DNA of 64,000 nt. Origin: Onstottus_B arcticum. Its GTDB lineage: Bacteria > Acidobacteriota > Blastocatellia > UBA7656. The position numbers and the translations under genes are program-made. Numbering within the stretch: the first letter of the stretch is position 1; every line of letters starts with the position of its first letter. A model generated the notes under the pieces. It was not told the DNA's origin. It saw only the letters and a program-made list of their open reading frames with translations, and made no database searches. The DNA is taken from positions 62,001-126,000 of the forward strand of contig JBBPIE010000014.1 of NCBI GenBank assembly GCA_038040485.1, in the 5' to 3' direction. Positions 17,366 through 24,653 of this stretch are shown piece by piece.

Positions 17366-17572
17366 ATGAGGCAAGTGATCATCTACCCTGGAGAAGACGG
17401 TTACTTTGTCGTTGAGTGTCCAAGCTTGCCCGGATGTGTGAGCCAAGGTGTAACCAAAGAGGAAGCTGTCGCGAATATCAAAGAAGCTATTCAAGGGTAC
17501 ATCGCCGCCTTGGAAGAAGATCACCTGCCCGTCCCTGAAGATCGTTTTGACGCGATGCTGGTTGCGGTATGA
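17366..17572 (+). CDS. hicB: HicB-type antitoxin
   Basis: A 68-aa HicB-like protein with the partly degraded RNase H-like fold seen in these antitoxins: YPGEDGYFVVECPSLPGCVS, then QGVTKEEAVANIKEAIQGYI. It starts 13 bases after lipB. The cognate toxin gene follows after a 160-base gap instead of the usual near-overlap. No C-terminal DNA-binding domain is present, so transcriptional control may come from elsewhere. Confidence 0.88.
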   Translation: MRQVIIYPGEDGYFVVECPSLPGCVSQGVTKEEAVANIKEAIQGYIAALEEDHLPVPEDRFDAMLVAV

Positions 17573-17732
17573 AGAGCAACGGCCGTTCGTCCTGAGTGGC
17601 AGCGATTGACGAGAGAGGCGATCTGCCAGGTGAAACTTGCCATCCGCTAGGGCTTGCTCATATAGTAGGAGCACCGCATTCAAACAAGGTCCGCTTGCGG
17701 TTCCCAAGAAATCTAAGAGGAGGAACCAAAGT

Positions 17733-17954
17733 GTGACCAAACTACCTAGAGTTTCCGGCCGCGAGTGCATAGGAGCCTTAGAGAAAGTCGGCTTCTACTC
17801 GAAGCGCCAGGAAGGGAGTCACGTCATCCTGCGTCGCGATGATCCTTTCGCTCAAACCTCCGTGCCTCTCCACAAAGAACTCGATCGAGGAACGCTGCGG
17901 GCCATCATCCGTCAAGCAGGTCTGAGTGTAGATGAGTTCGTTAGCTTGCTTTGA
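17733..17954 (+). CDS. hicA: HicA-type mRNA interferase toxin
   Basis: A 73-aa HicA toxin of the double-stranded RNA-binding fold. It starts at GTG 17733 with AGGAGG 9 bases upstream. The fold pattern VSGRECIGALEKVGFYSKRQ is followed by the catalytic His in GSHVILRR and VPLHKELDRGTLRAII. Translation-independent mRNA cleavage is the known family activity. It pairs with the HicB-type gene 160 bases upstream; the order hicB-hicA is less common than hicA-hicB. The upstream open frame from 17637 is rejected because nothing in it matches the family. Confidence 0.9.
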   Translation: MTKLPRVSGRECIGALEKVGFYSKRQEGSHVILRRDDPFAQTSVPLHKELDRGTLRAIIRQAGLSVDEFVSLL

Positions 17955-17990
17955 TTCCGTCTTTCTTGATTAGAAAGCACGCCGTTCTCA

Positions 17991-19472
17991 CTACTTCCTA
18001 GCAAGCTTCAACGCAAGCTCCATTTCCTTGTCTCTTCCTACAATCAAATCCGCAATCGTGTGCTCGACCGGGTGGTCGGGAATCACTCCGTGCGAAGCTC
18101 GCTTGTAGCCGCTCACCGCCATGTAATAAGTCATCAGCGGCACGCGCACCGACAGCTTCGTGTTGGGCAAGGTCACCAGCGGCATGAACCCCGAGCTGTT
18201 CCCGTAGTAGCCGCCGCCCGACTCTTCTCCGATAAATGTCGCCAGTTTGTGAAAGTGAGCCTGTGACAGGAACTCGGAAGTCGTCGAGAAGCTGCCGCCA
18301 TCGATCAAGATGAAGACCTTGCCTGCGAAATGCGGCTTGCTTGGCTGCTTGGTTCCCCAGTTCGGATGGCGGATCGCGTGAACTTTTCCGTCCGCGCGTT
18401 TCTCGACGAGACCCTCCGGGATCTTCAGGTTGGATGATGTGTACTTCCCGAAGCTGAAAGTCATCGCGTTGATGACCAGGTCGTCGTAATACTTGAAGGG
18501 CTCGTTGATCAGGTACGAGACCAGTAATTGGCCCAACTCGTCTTCGCCGCCGCCGTTGCCTCTAAGGTCGATGATCAAGGACTTCGAGCCTTTCGCCTCC
18601 ATCGCTTCGAAAGACTCCTTGTAAAACTCCCGGATCCCTTTCTTTTTCTCGGCGTCAACAAAGCCGCCGAAGCCCGCGATCCTTATCTGCGCGATCTTGC
18701 CATCGTCGGCGAACTTCAGCGTAGCGGCTGGGCCCGATGAGTCGTCTTGCGGGTAGCGCGCCTTCGAAGCCTCGCCCATCTTCGGCAGTTCGATTCCATT
18801 TAGACGAACTTTTTGTTGCTGCTTGGAGCCTGGATCCGAGACAACCAGGTCATATGGGCTTTTCAGACCTAACAACCAGATGAGATTGCCAAGGAAGCGG
18901 GTGCCGCTTATGCGAACCTCCCGCGAGGTCTGGACATCGCCGTCGGCCCCAACCGCTGCGAGCATGGTGTCGATGATCCTGGAAGCCGGAATGCCGTTGA
19001 TCGACTGAATCTCTTTACCCGCCAGAGTGCTCTGGGCGGCAGGGTTCGCGAGGTCCGAAAAGTCGCGAAACACATAGGCCCGCTTGTTCAACACCCTAAC
19101 TCTCAGTGGCAGCAGCAGCGCCGAGTTGTTCAGCTCCTTGCGGATGGAGTCAGGCAGCGAGACGCTTGTGTGGCCGCACTTGATCGCTGCGACCGCGGGC
19201 GCCATCACCCGGTAGAACTCGAACGCGTCCATCGGCCGGTCGATCGACTCAAGCGCCGAGTCAAAGACCCGATCGAGATCCGCCTTGCTGGTGTACCGAT
19301 AAATCCCGCTGTGACCTTCTTCGAGAGCCTGTCGCGCGATTTGAAAGTCTTCGATGAGCTTTTCGCGGGCAAACTTGTCAGGAGCAGGCGGGCTTTGAGC
19401 AAACCCAGAAAGAGAAACGGTGACAGCGCAGATGAGAAAGAGTGATAGCCGTGCGGCCGAAGTCGTTTTCAT
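17991..19472 (-). CDS. S41 family peptidase
   Basis: A secreted 493-aa S41 (tail-specific protease-like) peptidase. ATG 19472 follows GGAGG and opens a signal peptide (SLFLICAVTVSLSGFAQ). The N-terminal helical region (LIEDFQIARQALEEGHSGIY) is the family's typical first domain. The catalytic part shows SLIIDLRGNGGG and the nucleophile in DGGSFSTTSEF. There is no obvious PDZ domain; a small stretch EIQSINGIPAS may be a degenerate one. Family function is cleavage of C-terminal or loose peptides in the periplasm. Confidence 0.92.
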   Translation of the reverse strand: MKTTSAARLSLFLICAVTVSLSGFAQSPPAPDKFAREKLIEDFQIARQALEEGHSGIYRYTSKADLDRVFDSALESIDRPMDAFEFYRVMAPAVAAIKCGHTSVSLPDSIRKELNNSALLLPLRVRVLNKRAYVFRDFSDLANPAAQSTLAGKEIQSINGIPASRIIDTMLAAVGADGDVQTSREVRISGTRFLGNLIWLLGLKSPYDLVVSDPGSKQQQKVRLNGIELPKMGEASKARYPQDDSSGPAATLKFADDGKIAQIRIAGFGGFVDAEKKKGIREFYKESFEAMEAKGSKSLIIDLRGNGGGEDELGQLLVSYLINEPFKYYDDLVINAMTFSFGKYTSSNLKIPEGLVEKRADGKVHAIRHPNWGTKQPSKPHFAGKVFILIDGGSFSTTSEFLSQAHFHKLATFIGEESGGGYYGNSSGFMPLVTLPNTKLSVRVPLMTYYMAVSGYKRASHGVIPDHPVEHTIADLIVGRDKEMELALKLARK

Positions 19473-19733
19473 CAGTACCTCCGGTTAAAGGTGTTGCATT
19501 GAGCTTATCTTAATCGAGCCGAGACCAGTCCAGCTCCGATTGCGTCCCGTCTAGCGAAGCCGTCAATCGTACGAGCTGCCACGCAAATCTGTTCAGCCTT
19601 TAAGTAGGACGCTGCCACCTGCGGTCCATTTGACCCGCGGAGGAGAGGCTCAGTGCATAGTTACGTTGAGCTCGTGTGAGGGGACGCATGAACGAAGAGC
19701 GGACACATCGAAAACGGCGGTTACGGAGGGAAC

Positions 19734-20408
19734 CTAATCGCCGCCGAGCTTGATCAGGATGTTGGTCCCGTCCTCGGTCCCGTTGATGACGACAGCGATA
19801 TCGCCAGAACGCAGGATCGCGTTACCAAACGGCATATTCATGTGCTCGGTCGGTTTGAGCTTGGCGATGTACCATGCGATGACTTTACTGGTTGAGTCCT
19901 TCGTCTGCAGATTAAGTATGCCCTTCCCTCGGCCGTTGTTGATGTTCATCGTCTCCTCGGCTCCCGGGTACTTCAGCGATTCGTCGATAACCGACTTACC
20001 AACCGCCGGCGGTGGGGGCGGCACTGGAGGATTGGGCGGCAGGGGAGCAATCGCCCCGGCCGGAGGTGGCGGCGGCGTGCTCTCATTGCGCAACGTCACG
20101 AAGAGCATGGCGACAAGCAAGAACAGAAGCAGCCCGACCGTTGCTGCCAGCACAACGATCGCCGTGCGGTTTTGAGACCTGGGCGTCAGATCGTTGGTTG
20201 AGGGCACTGCCGGCAATGGAGCCGGCGACAGGTACGCCGGCGTAGTCGGAGACTGATTAACGATTTGCGTCGGCGACTGGTATTGGATGTCCGGCTCGAG
20301 CTGCCGCGTCGTGAGTTCAGATGGATCAAAAGGCTTCCCGCACGACCGGCAGAACCGCGACGTGTCATCAACTTGAGCTCCGCAATTGGTGCAGGAAACA
20401 GTCGCCAT
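19734..20408 (-). CDS. Zinc-ribbon membrane protein
   Basis: A 224-aa protein with a double-Cys N-terminal zinc ribbon (CTNCGAQVDDTSRFCRSCGK, residues 6-25), a Pro/Thr/Ser-rich linker, one transmembrane helix (IVVLAATVGLLLFLLVAMLF, about 83-105), a proline-rich stretch with two polyproline runs and a C-terminal domain (SLKYPGAEETM, SKVIAWYIAKLKPT). The arrangement, a cytosolic zinc ribbon, one membrane pass and an extracytoplasmic domain, is common in Acidobacteria; function unknown. The 261 bp between it and the S41 gene show no gene. Confidence 0.8.
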   Translation of the reverse strand: MATVSCTNCGAQVDDTSRFCRSCGKPFDPSELTTRQLEPDIQYQSPTQIVNQSPTTPAYLSPAPLPAVPSTNDLTPRSQNRTAIVVLAATVGLLLFLLVAMLFVTLRNESTPPPPPAGAIAPLPPNPPVPPPPPAVGKSVIDESLKYPGAEETMNINNGRGKGILNLQTKDSTSKVIAWYIAKLKPTEHMNMPFGNAILRSGDIAVVINGTEDGTNILIKLGGD

Positions 20409-20648
20409 ACGATGACACAGCTTAATTTGCCGGGGACTGTTCTCGCAAGGTTGAGCCTTGCGGTGGACAAGAACCTTCGGTGCTCGGGCTCTTCGCGTCG
20501 GCCAAGTCTCGGCTTGCGAGACTGAGGCTGAGCGTGAGCCGTTTGTTTACGTTTTTAGTTCGTTGATCAAGTCTGACGACCTAAACGATCCCGATTCTTT
20601 TTTCTCTCATTGTGTTGTAGTACACTTCCTCATCCGAGGAGTTGAGCC

Positions 20649-20900
20649 ATGTCTACGAAGACGCTGCCCGAAGTGAGAAAGTCCAGACTGCCGTACGGCG
20701 ACCGGTCTCGCGAAACGGCCTGGATTGCGGAGCACTGGCGCGAATACGCCGGAGAGTGGGTTTTGCTCGATGAGGACCGTTTGATTGCACATGGTGACGA
20801 TCCGTTGCCATTCAGGGAAAAGGCTCGTGCTGAGGGCATCAATATCTATCTGGTACACCTGCCCAAGAATGACGCGCCCTTCACCGGAGGCTGGCAGTAA
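20649..20900 (+). CDS. DUF5678 domain protein
   Basis: An 83-aa protein with the DUF5678 pattern: IAEHWREYAGEWVLLDEDRLIAHG, then PLPFREKARAEGINIYLVHLP. Such proteins are typically encoded immediately before protease-like or retropepsin-like genes. Here it is followed five bases later by an unknown 112-aa protein and then a C39-like peptidase, so the three likely form one operon. ATG 20649 is preceded by GAGGAG. No direct function is known; binding of a peptide or protease is possible. Confidence 0.82.
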   Translation: MSTKTLPEVRKSRLPYGDRSRETAWIAEHWREYAGEWVLLDEDRLIAHGDDPLPFREKARAEGINIYLVHLPKNDAPFTGGWQ

Positions 20901-20905
20901 ACCTA

Positions 20906-21244
20906 ATGCGGCGACAGAAATCCATAGGGTCCGTTGGAAGGGCGGCGCTCGATGCCGCGCAGGCGCGCGCGCGAGTCAATCGCTTCTTGCTGTCTGAGGT
21001 TGGAAGTCAGTTCTGCGCCGGTGATCCCGAACTGGACATGCTCCACGAAAAATGGAGCGTTCCAATTCTCCTTGTGACGCCAGGATTTGTAGCTGGTCAA
21101 GTGGGCGAAGCGTCAATCAATCTGAACACTGGTGAGTTAGAAGGCCACAGCGGCATGGAATCAATCTACCTCGCAGCCGAAGAACTGAGGAAGCGCAACC
21201 ATGCCGCTATTAAGGCCGCCTTTATACGCGCAAGAAAAGGATAA
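20906..21244 (+). CDS. Hypothetical protein, middle gene of C39 operon
   Basis: A 112-aa protein I do not recognise. It has an alanine-rich N-terminal helix (AALDAAQARARVNRFL), a short sheet region (PELDMLHEKWSVPILLVTPG, then GEASINLNTGELEGHSGMES) and a helical C-terminus. The middle segment is reminiscent of protease pro-domain or inhibitor-like folds, but that is a guess. It starts 5 bases after the DUF5678 gene and overlaps the next gene by 44 bases, so co-translation is likely. Confidence 0.7.
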   Translation: MRRQKSIGSVGRAALDAAQARARVNRFLLSEVGSQFCAGDPELDMLHEKWSVPILLVTPGFVAGQVGEASINLNTGELEGHSGMESIYLAAEELRKRNHAAIKAAFIRARKG

Positions 21245-21644
21245 CTCTTGCCTACCCGCTTGCCTTCGCATGGTACTGGCGGCTTATGGTCTCAATCATA
21301 CTGAGAAGCGGCTGCGCGGCCTTTGCGGCTGGACTTCGAGCGGTTCTACTTCATCCTCGGGCGTGGTAGCTGCAGCGCGTGCGTTGGGATTCATACACTC
21401 TCGCGAAGATTACGAGTTGCGCCTTCACGATCTGCGCGATGCGTTGCGTTTGGGAGTCTTCCCGATAGTCGGTGTTGGCTTGCGAGCATACGGACTGCAA
21501 GGCCAGCACGCCCAAGTTGTCGCTTCCGTTACCAGTCGCGGCGTGCGCATGAACGATCCGTTGATGGGGCAGTTAGCAAGCGGGCTCCTTGTCTTTGAGC
21601 AAGCCTGGACTGAGAGCGACTTTTTGACAATCATTATTGAGTAG
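21201..21644 (+). CDS. C39-like cysteine peptidase domain protein
   Basis: A 147-aa single-domain protein with the bacteriocin-processing-type papain-like triad: Cys17 in DNSCLPACLRMVLAAYG, His103 in GQHAQVV and Asp119 in MNDPLMG. The start ATG 21201 has GAGGAAG upstream and lies inside the preceding gene. Neither a signal peptide nor an ABC transporter is attached, so the domain stands alone in the cytoplasm. Known C39 domains cut double-glycine leader peptides; the substrate here is unknown. The oxyanion Gln often seen before the Cys is represented by Gln11 (YAQEKDNSC). Confidence 0.83.
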   Translation: MPLLRPPLYAQEKDNSCLPACLRMVLAAYGLNHTEKRLRGLCGWTSSGSTSSSGVVAAARALGFIHSREDYELRLHDLRDALRLGVFPIVGVGLRAYGLQGQHAQVVASVTSRGVRMNDPLMGQLASGLLVFEQAWTESDFLTIIIE

Positions 21645-21786
21645 GTCGTTGCTTTATCTTGGCCTTTACGATCAGCAATGAAGTGATGTAGAACCAGTGC
21701 TCGCCACGCGGCTTTCAAGCTTGAGCCGCAAACTCAATTCAGTGGAAATTCAGAACGAGAGTTCAACAGCGGAGCGAGTTGTATTC

Positions 21787-24630
21787 ATGAATAAGCGGAA
21801 GAGTAGCCTTCTTGCCCAGATAGCCGCAGTTTTGCTGCTCATAGTAGCGGCGACAACCAGCGCGCAAACCAAGATCACAAGTCCAAAAGAGCAACTTGGC
21901 TTCAACTTCGGAGACGACTATCAGCTTGCCAACTACGTTCAGCTTGTCGAGTACTGGAAGAGGCTCGACCAGCAGTCTGACCGCATGAGCCTCGTCGAGA
22001 TCGGCAAGACCGCAGAAGGCCGGACGATGCTCATGGCTATCATCACCTCGCCAGAGAATCACAAGAAGCTCGATCGCTACAAAGAAATCTCACAGCGGTT
22101 GGCGACGGCCGAGGGGCTTACTGACGATCAGGCGCGCGCGCTAGCCGCCGAAGGCAAAGCCGTCGTGTGGATCGACGGCGGCTTGCACGCAACTGAGGTC
22201 CTCGGCGCGCAGCAACTGATGGAGCTTGTCTATCAGATGGTGAGCATGAACGATCCGGAGACGATGCGGCTTCTTAAGGACGTGATCCTGCTGGCGACTT
22301 GTGTGAACCCCGACGGGCTTGATCTGGTTTCGAACTGGTACATGCGCGAGCAGGACCCGTTGCAGCGTTCGACCGCAGGCCTGCCTCGGCTTTATCAGAA
22401 GTACATCGGCCACGACAACAACCGCGACTTTTACATGGTCAACCAACCCGAGTCCGAAGCGATCAACCGGATCTTCTATCACGAGTGGTTTCCGCAGATC
22501 GTTTACAACCACCATCAGACCGGCCCGGTAGGCACTGTGTTGTTCGCGCCGCCGTTCCGAGATCCGTTCAACTACTACCACGATCCGCTGGTGCCGCTGG
22601 GCATCGACCTGGTGGGCGCGGCGATGCACAACCGCTTCGCGGTCGAAGGCAAGCCCGGCGCGACGACGCGGTCAGGCGCGCCTTACTCGACGTGGTGGAA
22701 TGGCGGGCTGCGCTCGACCACCGGCTTTCACAATATGATCGGGTTGCTGACCGAATCGATCGGCAGCCCCACCCCGATGGAGATCCCGTTTCTCCCAGGC
22801 AAGTTGTTGCCCAAGGCCGATCAGGCTTACCCGATCACGCCGCAGAAATGGCACTTCCGGCAGTCTGTCGAGTACTCGATCAGCGCGAATCGCGCCGTGC
22901 TTGATGTAGCTTCAAAACACCGCGAGGACTTCCTCTTCAACATCTATCGGATGGGCAAGAACTCGATTGAGCGCGGAGGCCGTGACAACTGGACGATTCA
23001 TCCCAAGGTGCTTGCCGACGTGAACGCGGCAATCGCCAAAGACACTCCGCCATCGGGTGCCGCGCGCCGCCCCGGCGAACCGCCCGAAGCCGGCGACTCG
23101 CCGCAAGCATCTTTTCAACGCGGCGTGCCGGTCAAGTACTTCGACCTGCTTCGCAAACCCGAGAACCGCGATCCTCGCGGCTACATTATCCCTTCAGATC
23201 AGCCTGACTTTTTGACTGCGACCAAGTTCATCAACGCTCTGATCAAGAACGGCATCACGATCCATCGCGCCACCGGAGCATTTCAAGTTGCGGCCAAGAG
23301 CTATCCGGCAGGCTCATACGTCGTCAAGTGTGCGCAGGCATTTCGGCCTCACATCCTCGACATGTTCGAACCGCAAGATCATCCGGACGACATTCCCTAT
23401 CCCGGCGGCCCGCCGACTCCGCCTTACGACAGCGCGGGCTACACGCTGGCGTTTCAGATGGGAGTTGTGTTCGACCGTGTTCTCGACGGATTCGACGGGC
23501 CGTTTGAAAAAATCACTGGGCTCGTGAAGCCTCCGCCCGGAGCGATCAACAACGTCGCGAATCCAGCCGGATTCCTGCTCAGTCACCAGGTCAACGACTC
23601 GATCATTGCGGTGAACAGGCTGCTCGCAGGCGGCGAAGAAGTCTACTGGCTGAAGCAGCCGCTCACCTCCAACGGCAAGTCTTACGGAGCCGGGACGATC
23701 TTCATCCCCTCCAAAGCATCAACTCTTCCCAAGCTGAACAAGCTCGCTGCTGAAGTCGGCTTGAGCTTCGATGCTATCTCTGCCAAGCCAGCCGGCGAGG
23801 CCTACAAGTTGCGCGCGTTGCGAATCGGGTTGTGGGACCGTTACGGCGGCTCGATGCCCTCGGGATGGGTGCGCTGGCTGCTCGAGCAGTATGAATTTCC
23901 CTTCACGGTGGTGTATCCGCGGACGCTTGACTCCGGGGATCTCGCCGGCAAGTTCGACGTGCTGATCTTTGTGGATGGAGGCATTCCCGTTCGTGATGGC
24001 GGAGGTCCAGGCGGAAGAGGCGGCGGAGGAGGCTTCGGCGCGATGCCCGCTCCGGAGAGCATGCCTGCTGAGTTCCGCGATCGGCTCGGCAGCGTTACTG
24101 TGGCGAAGACTGTTCCGCAATTGCGGCAATTCCTCGAAGCCGGAGGGACAATACTAACAATCGGCAGCTCGACAAGTTTCGCTTACAACGCAGGGCTGCC
24201 AATCGCAAACGCGCTGATGGAGAAGCAGCAAGACGGTTCGGAGCGCGCGCTGCCGCGTGAGAAGTTCTATGTTCCGGGATCGGTCCTTCAAGTGCGAGTC
24301 GATAACACGAACCCGCTGGCCTACGGCCTGAGCGAGAAGCTCGACGTGTTCTTCGACAACAGCCCGGTGTTCCGGTTGAAGCCTGAAGCTTCGATAAAAG
24401 GTTTGAGACCTGTTGCATGGTTCGACAGCGACAAGCCGCTCCGAAGCGGCTGGGCGTGGGGCCAGAAGTACCTTCAAGACGGCGTGGCGGTTGCTGAAGC
24501 GCGAGTGGGAAAGGGTAAGCTGTTTCTGTTCGGTCCTGAGATCACCTTCCGCGCACAACCGCATGGGACATTCAAGTTTCTGTTCAATGGGATCTATTGC
24601 GGAGGACTTGAATCGGTGACATTGAAGTGA
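21787..24630 (+). CDS. M14 family zinc carboxypeptidase
   Basis: A 947-aa secreted M14 peptidase. ATG 21787 has GGAG upstream and starts a signal peptide (LAQIAAVLLLIVAATTSAQ). The zinc site is in WIDGGLHATEVLGAQ (His-x2-Glu), with the second His in YNHHQTGPVG. The M14 domain covers about 40-370. The rest is a long C-terminal region with a glycine-rich loop near residue 740 and a flavodoxin/glutamine-amidotransferase-like segment (FDVLIFVDGGIP). The family is common in Acidobacteria. Part of its C-terminus (FFDNSPVFRLKPEAS) recurs as a relic at 28461-28580. Confidence 0.92.
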   Translation: MNKRKSSLLAQIAAVLLLIVAATTSAQTKITSPKEQLGFNFGDDYQLANYVQLVEYWKRLDQQSDRMSLVEIGKTAEGRTMLMAIITSPENHKKLDRYKEISQRLATAEGLTDDQARALAAEGKAVVWIDGGLHATEVLGAQQLMELVYQMVSMNDPETMRLLKDVILLATCVNPDGLDLVSNWYMREQDPLQRSTAGLPRLYQKYIGHDNNRDFYMVNQPESEAINRIFYHEWFPQIVYNHHQTGPVGTVLFAPPFRDPFNYYHDPLVPLGIDLVGAAMHNRFAVEGKPGATTRSGAPYSTWWNGGLRSTTGFHNMIGLLTESIGSPTPMEIPFLPGKLLPKADQAYPITPQKWHFRQSVEYSISANRAVLDVASKHREDFLFNIYRMGKNSIERGGRDNWTIHPKVLADVNAAIAKDTPPSGAARRPGEPPEAGDSPQASFQRGVPVKYFDLLRKPENRDPRGYIIPSDQPDFLTATKFINALIKNGITIHRATGAFQVAAKSYPAGSYVVKCAQAFRPHILDMFEPQDHPDDIPYPGGPPTPPYDSAGYTLAFQMGVVFDRVLDGFDGPFEKITGLVKPPPGAINNVANPAGFLLSHQVNDSIIAVNRLLAGGEEVYWLKQPLTSNGKSYGAGTIFIPSKASTLPKLNKLAAEVGLSFDAISAKPAGEAYKLRALRIGLWDRYGGSMPSGWVRWLLEQYEFPFTVVYPRTLDSGDLAGKFDVLIFVDGGIPVRDGGGPGGRGGGGGFGAMPAPESMPAEFRDRLGSVTVAKTVPQLRQFLEAGGTILTIGSSTSFAYNAGLPIANALMEKQQDGSERALPREKFYVPGSVLQVRVDNTNPLAYGLSEKLDVFFDNSPVFRLKPEASIKGLRPVAWFDSDKPLRSGWAWGQKYLQDGVAVAEARVGKGKLFLFGPEITFRAQPHGTFKFLFNGIYCGGLESVTLK

Positions 24631-24653
24631 GTTGGAAAGCGGCTGAGATGCTT

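Noticed and set aside
17637..17732. Longer start for the HicA gene
   Set aside because: No homology in the extension and a strong AGGAGG site before the GTG at 17733.
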